DNA of 64,000 nucleotides from Methanobacterium sp. BRmetb2. GTDB taxonomy: Archaea > Methanobacteriota > Methanobacteria > Methanobacteriales > Methanobacteriaceae. A model generated the notes under the pieces. The model did not search any database. It had not been told where the DNA came from and was given only the letters and a program-made list of their open reading frames with translations. The stretch spans positions 617,501 through 681,500 of the forward strand of contig CP022705.1 of NCBI GenBank assembly GCA_003491285.1. Direction: 5' to 3'. Made by a program: the position numbers and the translations under genes. Shown here piece after piece: positions 1-13,508 of this stretch (positions are counted from its first letter, which is position 1; each line of letters begins with the position of its first letter).

Positions 1-1
1 G

Positions 2-1267
2 ATGGCTTTGATAAAAAAAGGAGAAGAAGAACCTGACTTTGAAAAAGTATACATCGGCGAACTACCTTTAATGCTTAAATCAGACATATGCCATCTTAAT
101 GGACTAAATTACGATGAACTAATAGAAAAAGGAGAAGATCCTCAAGACCCCGGAGGATATTTCATTGTGAATGGTTCAGAAAGAGCCATTGTAACTATGG
201 AAGAAATAGCTCCAAACAAGATAATATTAGAAAGAATTGGCGAGGTAGAAGATAGAAGAGCCAGAGCCATAGTAACCTCTATAAAGAGTGGTTTTAGAGC
301 CAGAATTTCATTAGAATACCGGAAACCTAGAAAAAGCGGAGTTTTTCTTAGGATATCATTCCCATATGTTCCAGGGGAAATACCACTAGTTGTTCTACTT
401 AGAGCACTGGGACTGGGAACAGATGAGGAAATTATAACTAAAATTTCAGATGATTTCAACTTCCAGATGGTTGTGGCCGACGATATACAGGTTTCAGAAC
501 CTACACTCAAACTTGAAACAGAAGCAATGGAAGAATTTTCCATGGAAGAGAAGAGGGAATACCTGATTAACAGTGCCATTAAATACATAGGAAACCGCGT
601 TGCTAAGGGTATGACTGAAGAATATCGTATTAAAAGAGCAGAAGATGTTATAGACAGATATCTACTGCCACATATCGGTGTCGAACCAGAACATAGAGCA
701 GAAAAAGCAACTTATCTGGCGGAAATGACTGAAATGTTACTTCAAGTAATTTTTGAAATGAGAGAACCACACGATAAAGATCATTACACTAACAAAAGAC
801 TCAGAGTATCTGGAGACTTAATGGAAGATTTATTCAGAGTTGCATTTACCAGCCTGACTCGAGACATGACTTACCAATTGGAAAGGAGTTTAGCGCGTGG
901 TAAAGAACCATCAGTTAAACAGGCCGTTAGGTCTGATGTTTTAACTGAGAATATTAAACATGCAATTGCCACTGGAAACTGGGTTGGTGGAAGAGCTGGT
1001 GTAAGCCAGCTGTTGGATAGAACCAGTTACATGGGAACATTATCACATTTAAGAAGAGTAGTATCTCCCCTAAGTAGAAGTCAACCTCACTTTGAGGCAA
1101 GAGATCTTCACCCCACACAGTTTGGAAAGATATGTCCCAACGAAACACCAGAGGGTCCTAACTGTGGTCTGGTGAAAAACCTGGCGCTTTTATCAAAAAT
1201 ATCAGAAGGTTCAGATCCTGAAGAAATTGAAAATATGATTAAGAAGATGGGAATTTTAGATTCTTAA
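2..1267 (+). CDS. rpoB2: RNA polymerase subunit B'' (5' end outside window)
   Basis: This is the C-terminal 421 residues of the N-terminal half of the split archaeal beta subunit. With RpoB' it forms the second-largest RNA polymerase subunit. The frame is open from the window edge, so the ATG at base 2 is internal and roughly 80 residues are missing. Visible beta-family blocks are DPGGYFIVNGSERAIV (about residue 49) and HPTQFGKICPNETPEG (about residue 369) in the fork-loop region. The gene ends 16 bases before rpoB', where the beta chain is normally cut in Methanobacteriales. Identity is certain; the true start is not visible. Confidence 0.97.
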   Translation: MALIKKGEEEPDFEKVYIGELPLMLKSDICHLNGLNYDELIEKGEDPQDPGGYFIVNGSERAIVTMEEIAPNKIILERIGEVEDRRARAIVTSIKSGFRARISLEYRKPRKSGVFLRISFPYVPGEIPLVVLLRALGLGTDEEIITKISDDFNFQMVVADDIQVSEPTLKLETEAMEEFSMEEKREYLINSAIKYIGNRVAKGMTEEYRIKRAEDVIDRYLLPHIGVEPEHRAEKATYLAEMTEMLLQVIFEMREPHDKDHYTNKRLRVSGDLMEDLFRVAFTSLTRDMTYQLERSLARGKEPSVKQAVRSDVLTENIKHAIATGNWVGGRAGVSQLLDRTSYMGTLSHLRRVVSPLSRSQPHFEARDLHPTQFGKICPNETPEGPNCGLVKNLALLSKISEGSDPEEIENMIKKMGILDS

Positions 1268-1283
1268 GCTGGAGGAAGATTTT

Positions 1284-3095
1284 GTGGAAAAAGCTAAAAT
1301 TTACATTAATGGTAAACTTATAGGAAGCTGCGAAGAACCTGAAGAATTTGTCCAAGAGATTAGGAAAAAGCGAAGATCAGGCGAAATTTCAGAAGAAACC
1401 AATATAACTTATTATAACGATACCAACGAAATTTACATATTTAACGACCCCGGAAGGGCTAGAAGACCTCTTATAATAGTAAACGACGGTCAATCAATGT
1501 TAGAAGATGAAATTCTATCTAAACTAAAGCAGGGCGAGATGGAATGGAAAGATCTTCTAAATGATGGTATAATCGAATATTTAGACGCTGAAGAAGAAGA
1601 AAACGCTTACATTGCCATGTCTTCGGATCAATTAAACGATGAACACACCCACCTAGAAATAGATCCCTCTACCATGCTGGGGATATGTGCCGGTATTATT
1701 CCTTATGCCAATCACAATTCCTCTCCAAGAAATACCATGGAAGCAGGGATGACTAAACAGGCACTGGGTCTATATGTTTCAAATTATAATTTAAGGACAG
1801 ATACACGAGCTCACCTTTTACATCACCCCCAACTACCTTTAGTCAAAACTAGAATCATCGATGCAACTGCTTATGATAAACGACCTTCTGGCCAAAACTT
1901 TGTAGTGGCTGTGATGAGTTATGAAGGATACAACATGGAAGATGCTCTTATCCTCAATAAAGCATCTATTGAAAGAGGATTGTCACGATCATCATTTTTT
2001 AGATCATACGAAGCTTCAGAGCGAAGATATCCTGGTGGACAGGAAGACCGGTTTGAAGTGCCAGAAAAGGGTGTTAGAGGATACAGATCCGAGGAAGTTT
2101 ACAAGCATTTAGATGAAGACGGAATAGTAAACCCCGAGTCGGAAGTAAAATCTGGTGATGTTCTGATTGGTAAAACATCTCCACCCCGATTTTTAGAGGA
2201 AATAGACGAATTTGGAACTGTGGCTGAAAGAAGAAGAGAAACCTCAGTAACTGTACGACACGGAGAAAAAGGAATTGTGGATGCAGTACTATTAACTGAA
2301 ACCGTGGAAGGAAGTAAACTTGCTAAAATACGGGTGCGTGACCAACGTCAACCTGAATTTGGGGATAAATTTGCTTCAAGACACGGACAAAAAGGTGTTG
2401 TAGGTTTAATAGTTTCACAAGAGAACATGCCCTTTACAGAAGAAGGTGTTGTTCCAGATCTAGTGGTCAACCCCCACGCTATCCCTTCAAGGATGTCTGT
2501 AGGACAGGTTCTTGAGATGATAGCAGGTAAAGCTGGTTGTTTAGAAGGAAAACGAATGGATGGAACACCTTTCAGTGGAGACCATGAAGGAGAAATAAAA
2601 GAACTGTTAAAATCCAATGGATTTGAAACAGCGGGTGTTGAATCACTGTATAACGGTATAACCGGTGAAAGAATAGAAGCAGAAATATTCATTGGAGTAG
2701 CTTACTACCAGAAATTGCACCACATGACCTCCGACAAAGTTTATGCCAGATCCAGAGGACCGGTCCAGGTATTAACCAGACAACCAACTGAAGGTAGAGC
2801 AAGAGAAGGTGGTCTTAGATTTGGAGAAATGGAAAGAGACTGTCTAATAGCACATGGTGCTGCTCTGGCCTTAAAAGAAAGATTATTAGACGAATCAGAC
2901 AAGTACGAAGCTATTGTTTGTGGTGAGTGTGGAATGATTGCTGTGTATGATCGAATCAGGGATAAGAAATACTGTCCAATATGTGGAGAATCTGATTCAT
3001 TCCCTGTAGAAATTTCCTACGCATTTAAATTATTACTTGACGAACTTAAGAGCCTATGTATATACCCAAGACTGGTTTTAGAAGATAAAGCATAA
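1284..3095 (+). CDS. rpoB1: RNA polymerase subunit B'
   Basis: This is the 603-residue C-terminal half of the archaeal beta subunit, carrying part of the active centre and the clamp. It starts with GTG after a GGAGG site eight bases upstream. Beta-family signatures are GYNMEDALILNKASIERG (about residue 214), FGDKFASRHGQKGVVG (about 355) and the NPHAIPSRMSVGQ block. A C-terminal zinc ribbon of the CxxC-x14-CxxC type lies near residues 545-566. It is co-directional with rpoB'' and rpoA' and most likely in one transcript. The length fits the family. Confidence 0.98.
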   Translation: MEKAKIYINGKLIGSCEEPEEFVQEIRKKRRSGEISEETNITYYNDTNEIYIFNDPGRARRPLIIVNDGQSMLEDEILSKLKQGEMEWKDLLNDGIIEYLDAEEEENAYIAMSSDQLNDEHTHLEIDPSTMLGICAGIIPYANHNSSPRNTMEAGMTKQALGLYVSNYNLRTDTRAHLLHHPQLPLVKTRIIDATAYDKRPSGQNFVVAVMSYEGYNMEDALILNKASIERGLSRSSFFRSYEASERRYPGGQEDRFEVPEKGVRGYRSEEVYKHLDEDGIVNPESEVKSGDVLIGKTSPPRFLEEIDEFGTVAERRRETSVTVRHGEKGIVDAVLLTETVEGSKLAKIRVRDQRQPEFGDKFASRHGQKGVVGLIVSQENMPFTEEGVVPDLVVNPHAIPSRMSVGQVLEMIAGKAGCLEGKRMDGTPFSGDHEGEIKELLKSNGFETAGVESLYNGITGERIEAEIFIGVAYYQKLHHMTSDKVYARSRGPVQVLTRQPTEGRAREGGLRFGEMERDCLIAHGAALALKERLLDESDKYEAIVCGECGMIAVYDRIRDKKYCPICGESDSFPVEISYAFKLLLDELKSLCIYPRLVLEDKA

Positions 3096-3140
3096 TCTAA
3101 ACATTATATATTATGGAGAAAATTAAAGGAGAGAATATTC

Positions 3141-5750
<2,610 letters not shown>

Positions 5751-5816
5751 TAATCCTTATTCATGCCAGTTACATGTGATGGCACGTATTTCATAACCGG
5801 GTTTTTAGGTGATTTT

Positions 5817-6965
5817 GTGCAAGAGTTGGAAAAAAAGGTTGTAAAGATTATAAAGAAAAAGAAGGCTGACTTCCCAGAAAGTTTCATACAGGATATAACT
5901 GAAGCGGCCCAGAAACATGAATTAACTGATAAAGAGTTAAATGAGTTAGTAGGCCAGATTAAAAAGGCATACGAACGTGCCAAAGTTGAAGATGGTGAGG
6001 CTGTGGGAACTGTGGCCGCCCAATCCGTAGGAGAACCTGGTACTCAGATGACTATGAGAACATTTCACTATGCAGGGGTAGCTGAACTTAACGTTACACT
6101 GGGTCTTCCCAGATTAATAGAGATTGTTGATGCTCGTAAAAAGATATCAACTCCCACTATGGCCATATTCTTCGAAGAAGAATTCCGATCTGATGAGGAG
6201 TTTGTAAGGAAAATGGCTAATAAAATTGGTAAAAGTACCATGAATGATGTCATAAAAGATTTCAACATAAATTACGCTGAAATGAATGTTATCGTAGAAT
6301 TAAATGTTGAAAAGATCAATGACAAGAGATTAGATTATGATGACATTATAGCCAGAATTGAAAAAGCTTTTAAAAGAGTACACATAGATAACAACATACT
6401 AAGTTTTGAACCTACAACTTCTAACATAAGAGAATTACGACTTTTAGCTGATAAAATTCGTGATTTACAGATAAGCGGTGTTAAAAACATCGGAAAAGTC
6501 GTTATAAGAAAAGAAGAAGAAGAATGGGTTATACACACCGAAGGTTCAAATCTTGGAACTGTTCTTAAGATGGAAGGTATAGATAAGGTCAGAACCACTA
6601 CCAATGATATTCATGAAATAGAAAAGGTTTTAGGGATAGAAGCAGGGCGAAATGCAATAATACACGAAGCACAACGTACCATGGAAGAACAAGGACTTAC
6701 TGTAGATGTTAGACACATAATGCTAGTAGCAGACATGATGACTGCAGATGGTAAAGTTAAATCCATTGGCCGGCATGGTATAAGTGGTGAGAAGGCAAGT
6801 GTTCTTGCTAGAGCTTCTTTTGAAGAAACTGGAAAACACCTTTTAAGGGCCAGTATTCGTGGTGAAATTGATCATCTTACTGGAATAATTGAGAATATTA
6901 TAATAGGACAACCAATACCACTGGGAACAGGTTCAGTTGGTGTCGTCATGAAACAAAAAAAATAG
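5817..6965 (+). CDS. rpoA2: RNA polymerase subunit A''
   Basis: This is the C-terminal part of the split largest subunit, carrying the trigger-loop and bridge-helix region and the jaw. The block VGTVAAQSVGEPGTQMTMRT and the late block MLVADMMTADGKVKSIGRHG identify it. The frame is open from ATG 5763, but no ribosome binding site precedes that codon. GTG 5817 has AGGTGAT at 5807-5813 and gives a protein of about 382 residues starting MQELEKKVV, closer to the usual N terminus, so I prefer it. It ends 10 bases before L30e. Confidence 0.96.
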   Translation: MQELEKKVVKIIKKKKADFPESFIQDITEAAQKHELTDKELNELVGQIKKAYERAKVEDGEAVGTVAAQSVGEPGTQMTMRTFHYAGVAELNVTLGLPRLIEIVDARKKISTPTMAIFFEEEFRSDEEFVRKMANKIGKSTMNDVIKDFNINYAEMNVIVELNVEKINDKRLDYDDIIARIEKAFKRVHIDNNILSFEPTTSNIRELRLLADKIRDLQISGVKNIGKVVIRKEEEEWVIHTEGSNLGTVLKMEGIDKVRTTTNDIHEIEKVLGIEAGRNAIIHEAQRTMEEQGLTVDVRHIMLVADMMTADGKVKSIGRHGISGEKASVLARASFEETGKHLLRASIRGEIDHLTGIIENIIIGQPIPLGTGSVGVVMKQKK

Positions 6966-6975
6966 GAGGCAGTAG

Positions 6976-7272
6976 ATGGACGTAGATAGAGGAATAAGAG
7001 TTGCTGTTGATACAGGAAATGTCACATTAGGATCAGATAAATCAATTCAGGAATTAAAACTAGGTAAAGGAAAACTGGTGATAATCGCTGAAAACAGCCC
7101 TGAAGATATTAAAGAAGATGTAATTTATTATTCTAATTTATCAGATATTTCTGTTTATAAATATGAGGGTACAAGTGTAGAACTAGGATCAGTATGTGGT
7201 AAACCATTCTCGGTGGCCACCCTTATTATAAAAGATCCTGGTGACTCAAACATATTAGAAGTAATGGGGTAA
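6976..7272 (+). CDS. rpl30e: Ribosomal protein L30e
   Basis: This is a 98-residue L7Ae/L30e-fold protein of the large ribosomal subunit. It has the family pattern of a glycine-lysine-rich N-terminal loop (LGSDKSIQELKLGKGKLVII) and the late YEGTSVELGSVCGKPFSVA segment. In archaea this gene commonly sits between rpoA'' and the NusA-like gene, as here. GGAGG lies at 6965-6969 just before the ATG. The next gene begins five bases after the stop. Confidence 0.95.
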   Translation: MDVDRGIRVAVDTGNVTLGSDKSIQELKLGKGKLVIIAENSPEDIKEDVIYYSNLSDISVYKYEGTSVELGSVCGKPFSVATLIIKDPGDSNILEVMG

Positions 7273-7277
7273 TTTCT

Positions 7278-7709
7278 GTGACTATAAAATTTTCAACCAA
7301 TGAAATAAGATACATAGCTCTCTTTGAAAGTATGACTGGAGCTATGGTAAAAGACTGTATAATAGATGATTCAAATGGAAAATTAACGTTCCTTGTAAAA
7401 AATGGCGATATGGGACTGGCAATAGGTAAAAGAGGAAGTACTGTTACTAAAGTCCAGAAAACCGTTGATAAGGGCGTTGAAGTCATAGAACATTCTGAAG
7501 ATCCAGTGGAATTTATTAGCAATTTAATGGCCCCTGCAAAAGTCAGGAGTATCCGAATACTTCAAAAAGAAAATGGGGAAAAAATCGCAACTGTTGAAAC
7601 AGATGCTAGAAATAAAAGAACTGCCATTGGAAAAGGTGGACAAAACATTGAAAGAGCAAGAGTTTTGGCCAAAAGGCAGCATAACATAAACAACATTGTG
7701 ATAAAGTAA
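7278..7709 (+). CDS. nusA: NusA-like KH-domain transcription factor
   Basis: This is a 143-residue archaeal NusA homologue consisting only of two KH RNA-binding domains. It lacks the S1 and N-terminal polymerase-binding domains of bacterial NusA. The two GxxG-type loops are IGKRGSTV (first KH) and IGKGGQNI (second KH). The start is GTG, five bases after the L30e stop, which suggests translational coupling. Its place between L30e and S12 is the standard archaeal order and supports a role in termination/antitermination or ribosome-linked RNA binding. Confidence 0.94.
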   Translation: MTIKFSTNEIRYIALFESMTGAMVKDCIIDDSNGKLTFLVKNGDMGLAIGKRGSTVTKVQKTVDKGVEVIEHSEDPVEFISNLMAPAKVRSIRILQKENGEKIATVETDARNKRTAIGKGGQNIERARVLAKRQHNINNIVIK

Positions 7710-7786
7710 TTATATTTATGAAATAAAGTAGATATTCACAATACTATTGTTAAAGATAATCACGATTTTAATGAGGAGGAGTTTCA

Positions 7787-8212
7787 TTGCCAGGATTATT
7801 CGCAGCTAAAAAGCTTAAAAAGAACAGACAAAATTTTAGATGGAAAGATACACAATATAAAAGGAAATTATTAAGATTAGATGTTAAAGCTGATCCATTA
7901 GAAGGCGCACCTCAAGCTAGAGGAATTGTAATAGAAAAAGTAGGTATAGAAGCAAAACAGCCTAACTCAGCTATAAGAAAGTGTGTAAGGGTTCAGCTCA
8001 TAAAAAATGGGAAACAATTAACTGCCTTTGCCCCTGGAGACGGGGCTATAGGATTTATAGATGAGCACGACGAGGTTATGATTGAAGGTATAGGTGGACC
8101 TTCTGGTAGGTCCATGGGTGATATTCCAGGAGTAAGATGGAAGGTAACCAAAGTTAACAATGTAGCCTTAGAAGAAATGGTTAAGGGCAAAATAGAAAAA
8201 CCAGTGAGGTAA
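7787..8212 (+). CDS. rps12: Ribosomal protein S12
   Basis: This is a 141-residue decoding-centre protein of the small subunit. The conserved KQPNSAIRKCVRVQLIKNGK block and the GDIPGVRWKVTKVN C-terminal block identify S12/S23e. The start is TTG 7787, supported by the strong site GAGGAGG at 7774-7780 six bases upstream. Seventy-seven bases separate it from the NusA-like gene, so a new promoter may begin here. It is followed five bases later by S7, the classic str-operon order. Confidence 0.97.
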   Translation: MPGLFAAKKLKKNRQNFRWKDTQYKRKLLRLDVKADPLEGAPQARGIVIEKVGIEAKQPNSAIRKCVRVQLIKNGKQLTAFAPGDGAIGFIDEHDEVMIEGIGGPSGRSMGDIPGVRWKVTKVNNVALEEMVKGKIEKPVR

Positions 8213-8217
8213 TTTTT

Positions 8218-8778
8218 ATGACTCAGGTATTTGATAAATGGGATTTAGAAGAGGTGAAAGTAGAGGACTTGGGCCTGGTAAATTATATTTGCTTAGACGA
8301 AATATTAGTTCCACACACCTTAGGAAGACATGTTAAAAGACAGTTTGCCAAATCCAGAGTTTCAATCGTGGAAAGACTGATGAATAAGGTTATGAAAACC
8401 CAGCGAAACTCCGGAAAGAAGAACAAAGCATACAATATGGTAAAAGGAGCCTTTGAAATCATTAACAAACGCTCAAAACAAAATCCAGTTCAGATACTGG
8501 TAAAAGCCGTGGAGAATACTGCTCCCCGAGAAGAGACCACCCGTATCAAATACGGTGGTATAGGATACCAGGTAGCAGTGGACATTGCGCCTCAGCGAAG
8601 AGTGGACCTGGCTTTAGGTTTCATTACCCGAGGTTCCATGCAGTCATCATTTAAAAGTAAAAGATCTGTAGAGGAAGCGTTGGCTGATGAATTATTATTA
8701 GCATCAGAATCTGATACTAGAAGCTTTGCTATTCAGAAAAAAGAAGAAAAAGAGAGAATTGCAAGATCTGCCCACTAA
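8218..8778 (+). CDS. rps7: Ribosomal protein S7
   Basis: This is a 186-residue S7/S5e protein that binds the 3' major domain of 16S rRNA. The signatures VERLMNKVMKTQRNSGKKNK and ENTAPREETTRIKYGG match archaeal S7. The length is normal for archaea. It starts with ATG five bases after the S12 stop, indicating coupling, and precedes EF-2 by 35 bases, as in the conserved S12-S7-EF-2 string. Confidence 0.97.
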   Translation: MTQVFDKWDLEEVKVEDLGLVNYICLDEILVPHTLGRHVKRQFAKSRVSIVERLMNKVMKTQRNSGKKNKAYNMVKGAFEIINKRSKQNPVQILVKAVENTAPREETTRIKYGGIGYQVAVDIAPQRRVDLALGFITRGSMQSSFKSKRSVEEALADELLLASESDTRSFAIQKKEEKERIARSAH

Positions 8779-8813
8779 TATTATAGGGATTTAAGTATTA
8801 TTAGGTGATTATG

Positions 8814-11006
8814 GTGAGTAGACGAAATAAAATGATTAATAAGATTAAAGAATTGATGTACGATCCCAAACACATACGGAACATTGGGATAGTAGCACAT
8901 ATAGATCACGGAAAAACAACCCTTTCTGATAACCTACTTGCAGGTGCAGGTATGATATCATCGGAACTTGCAGGAGACCAGTTATACCTTGACTTTGACG
9001 AACAAGAACAAGCAAGAGGTATAACTATTGATGCTGCAAACGTATCCATGGTCCACCAATACAAGGATCATGAATACCTCATAAATTTAATAGATACACC
9101 CGGACACGTTGATTTTGGTGGAGACGTAACCCGTGCCATGAGAGCCGTAGACGGTGCAGTGGTAGTTGTATGTGCTGTAGAAGGGATCATGCCCCAAACA
9201 GAAACTGTACTAAGACAGGCTCTAAAAGAGAACGTTAAACCAGTATTATTTATAAACAAAGTAGATCGTCTTATAAATGAACTTAAACTGGATGCAAATG
9301 AACTACAACAAAGGTTCATTAAGATTATAGCCAGTGCAAACAAGTTAATCAAATCAATGGCGCCAGAAGAGTTCAAAGAGGACTGGTTATCTAAAGTTGA
9401 AGATGGTAGTGTGGCCTTTGGTTCAGCCTATCACAACTGGGCTATAAACGTTCCTATCATGCAGAAATCAGGAATAACCTTCACAGACATTTATGATTAT
9501 TGTAAAGAAGAAAATCAAAAAGAATTAGCTGAAAAAGTTCCATTACACGAAGTTTTACTGGGAATGGTTGTAGAACATCTTCCAAGTCCAGATATTGCCC
9601 AAAAATACAGGGTACCCAACATATGGGCAGGAGACATTGAAAGTGAAGAAGGTCAAACCATGATAAACACCAGCCCAGATGGACCCTTAGCAGTAATGGT
9701 TACTGATGTAAGTATAGACAAACACGCTGGAGAAATAGCAACTGGACGTGTTTACGGTGGAACCATAGAAAAAGGTAGTGAAATATTCTTCGTAGGCTCC
9801 ATGGGAAAAGCTCGAGCACAGCAAGTCGGAGTATATATGGGTCCCGAACGGGTAAATACTGACAAAGTTCCTGCTGGAAACATTGTAGCTATAACTGGTG
9901 CTAAAAATGCCGTTGCCGGTGAAACCATTACCAATTACGGGAATAAAATAGAGGCATTTGAAGGATTAGAACACATATCAGAACCAGTGGTTACTGTTGC
10001 AGTTGAGGCTAAAAATACCAAAGATCTTCCAAAACTCATAGAAGTTTTAAGACAGGTCGGTAAAGAAGACCCGACCGTAAGAGTAGAAATAAACGAAGAA
10101 ACTGGTGAACACTTAATATCTGGTATGGGTGAACTCCACTTAGAGATTATCGCATACAGAATTAATGAGAAAGGTGTAGAAATAGAAACATCAGCACCAA
10201 TCGTAGTATACCGGGAGACCATAGCCGGAACCGCCGGTCCAGTGGAAGGAAAATCTCCTAACAAACACAACCGTTTCTACATAGAAATCGAACCACTAGA
10301 AGATAAAGTATTCCAGGCTATACAAAACGGAGACATTAAAGAAGGCCGAGTTAAAGGAAAAGAACTGGCAAACACCTTCATCGAATACGGTCTGGAGAAG
10401 GATGAAGCCCGTAGAGTATGGGATGTTTACCGCCGATGTCTATTCTTGAATATGACCCGTGGTATCCAGTACCTGGATGAAATAAAGGAACTTCTGATGG
10501 AAGGATTTGAAAGTGCGATGGATGACGGTCCAATTGCGCGGGAAAAGGTTATGGGCGTTAAAATAAAATTAATGGATGCCAAGATTCACGAAGACGCTGT
10601 TCACAGAGGTCCTGCGCAAGTTTTACCAGCAATCAGGAAAGCATTATATGGTGCTATCATGATGGCCAACCCAACTTTACTGGAGCCAATACAAAAAGTA
10701 TTTATAAACACACCGCAAGATTATATGGGTGCAGCAACCAGAGAGATACAAAACAGGAGAGGCCAAATAGCAAACATGGAACAAGAAGCAGACATGGTTA
10801 CAGTGGAATCAAAAGTACCTGTTGCTGAAATGTTTGGATTTGCAGGAGACATAAGATCTGCTGCTGAAGGTAGATGTTTATGGTCTACTGAAAACGCAGG
10901 CTTTGAAAGACTTCCTGGAGAACTCCAGAAAAAGATAATACGAGAAATTCGTGACAGAAAAGGATTAAGTCCTGAACCATACGGGCCAGATCACTACATA
11001 GGATAA
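8814..11006 (+). CDS. fusA: Translation elongation factor EF-2
   Basis: This is a GTPase of about 730 residues that translocates the ribosome. The P-loop is AHIDHGKTT, the G3 motif is DTPGHVDFGG and the G4 motif is NKVDR. Near residue 597 the block HRGPAQVLPAIRKAL carries the histidine normally converted to diphthamide in archaea. The frame is open from GTG 8805, but GGTGAT at 8804-8809 and the family N terminus (MSRR...) point to GTG 8814 as the start. The gene ends 167 bases before EF-1alpha, whose leader holds its own promoter-like boxes. Confidence 0.97.
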   Translation: MSRRNKMINKIKELMYDPKHIRNIGIVAHIDHGKTTLSDNLLAGAGMISSELAGDQLYLDFDEQEQARGITIDAANVSMVHQYKDHEYLINLIDTPGHVDFGGDVTRAMRAVDGAVVVVCAVEGIMPQTETVLRQALKENVKPVLFINKVDRLINELKLDANELQQRFIKIIASANKLIKSMAPEEFKEDWLSKVEDGSVAFGSAYHNWAINVPIMQKSGITFTDIYDYCKEENQKELAEKVPLHEVLLGMVVEHLPSPDIAQKYRVPNIWAGDIESEEGQTMINTSPDGPLAVMVTDVSIDKHAGEIATGRVYGGTIEKGSEIFFVGSMGKARAQQVGVYMGPERVNTDKVPAGNIVAITGAKNAVAGETITNYGNKIEAFEGLEHISEPVVTVAVEAKNTKDLPKLIEVLRQVGKEDPTVRVEINEETGEHLISGMGELHLEIIAYRINEKGVEIETSAPIVVYRETIAGTAGPVEGKSPNKHNRFYIEIEPLEDKVFQAIQNGDIKEGRVKGKELANTFIEYGLEKDEARRVWDVYRRCLFLNMTRGIQYLDEIKELLMEGFESAMDDGPIAREKVMGVKIKLMDAKIHEDAVHRGPAQVLPAIRKALYGAIMMANPTLLEPIQKVFINTPQDYMGAATREIQNRRGQIANMEQEADMVTVESKVPVAEMFGFAGDIRSAAEGRCLWSTENAGFERLPGELQKKIIREIRDRKGLSPEPYGPDHYIG

Positions 11007-11044
11007 TCCCATAATCTAATCAAATAGATATGATCAAAACCCGT

Positions 11045-11075
11045 CTATCTTATAAATAGATATTTAAATAATCAA
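11045..11075 (+). promoter_or_regulatory. Promoter-like AT-rich boxes before EF-1alpha
   Basis: The 167-base gap between EF-2 and EF-1alpha contains two archaeal TATA-like boxes, TTATAAATA and ATATTTAAATA. This suggests EF-1alpha can be transcribed separately from the upstream cluster, with a leader of about 80-100 bases. The call rests on motif resemblance only. Confidence 0.4.
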
Positions 11076-11173
11076 GTCAAATACTAAAAGAAGTTAGACT
11101 AAAAACTAGTCAATTATAGATTTAGACTAATAAATCAAAAAAAAATGCTAAACACTAAATGGAGGTATATTTA

Positions 11174-12415
<1,242 letters not shown>

Positions 12416-12465
12416 GAAAATAAAAATATTTTCCCCCTTCCTTTTATTTTTATTGGAGGATTAAA

Positions 12466-12774
12466 ATGCACAAAGCAAGAATAAAACTTACAGGCACTGA
12501 CCCAGAGAAACTCGCCTATGTATGTGACCAGCTGCAGAAAATAGCTGAACGTACTGGTGTAGACTTATCAGGTCCAATTCCACTGCCAACCAAGAAACTA
12601 GTAGTACCAACCCGGAAATCTCCAGATGGAGAAGGAAAAGCTACCTGGGAAAAATGGGAGCTAAGAATCCACAAAAGATTAGTGGGTATTGAAGCAGATG
12701 AAAGGGCCATGAGACAGGTCATGAAGGTCAATGTTCCTGATAATGTGAGCATTGAAATAGAATTAAAAAGCTAA
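12466..12774 (+). CDS. rps10: Ribosomal protein S10
   Basis: This is a 102-residue small-subunit protein with the S10/S20e pattern (HKARIKLTGTDPEKL at the N terminus, KWELRIHKRLVGIEADERAM in the middle). A GGAGGA site lies just upstream of the ATG. Its position after EF-1alpha is the conserved archaeal arrangement. The stop codon lies inside a hairpin terminator, so this is probably the last protein gene of the cluster. Confidence 0.97.
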   Translation: MHKARIKLTGTDPEKLAYVCDQLQKIAERTGVDLSGPIPLPTKKLVVPTRKSPDGEGKATWEKWELRIHKRLVGIEADERAMRQVMKVNVPDNVSIEIELKS

Positions 12775-12788
12775 TACTCGTATTAGCT
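12769..12788 (+). terminator. Hairpin terminator after S10
   Basis: AGCTAATA and TATTAGCT form a perfect 8-bp stem with a CTCG loop, followed a few bases later by CTTATTTTTTATT. The TAA stop of S10 is inside the left arm. It probably ends the rpo/ribosomal transcript just before the tRNA gene. Confidence 0.7.
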
Positions 12789-12819
12789 GACTACTTATTT
12801 TTTATTATATATTCAACCA

Positions 12820-13205
<386 letters not shown>

Positions 13206-13508
13206 CTAAATCATACATATTATATTAGGTATCTGAGAATCCCCACTATAACTATATTTTGGCCTTACCTCAAAAGATTCCGATAATTCAATAATGTTAT
13301 TAATATTTTCACAATTAAATAATTTCCAACCGTTAGAATGACCAGATTCACTAAAGCCAGAAACTTGAAATGCTCTTAATTTTTCATTATTATTTCTATC
13401 TAAACCGTATGCGTGAGGCTCAATAATCCGTTTAGTGCCTTTATAATCTATTTTAAGTCTATTTTTATTTCTAATTGCAAAACAAATTTTTTTATTCATA
13501 TACTTCAA
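13206..13508 (-). CDS. Small WYL-like domain protein, partner of OLD nuclease
   Basis: This is a 100-residue protein resembling a lone WYL-type sensor fold. A basic LKIDYKGTKRIIEPHAYGLD segment is followed by LRAFQVSGFSESG and GWKLFNCENINNI, the spacing seen in WYL-like ligand-binding domains. There is no DNA-binding or catalytic motif. Its start overlaps the stop of the upstream OLD-family gene by four bases (ATGA-type overlap), so the two are translationally coupled and probably work together, perhaps as a regulator or sensor of the nuclease. The family assignment is from pattern only. Confidence 0.6.
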   Translation of the reverse strand: MKYMNKKICFAIRNKNRLKIDYKGTKRIIEPHAYGLDRNNNEKLRAFQVSGFSESGHSNGWKLFNCENINNIIELSESFEVRPKYSYSGDSQIPNIICMI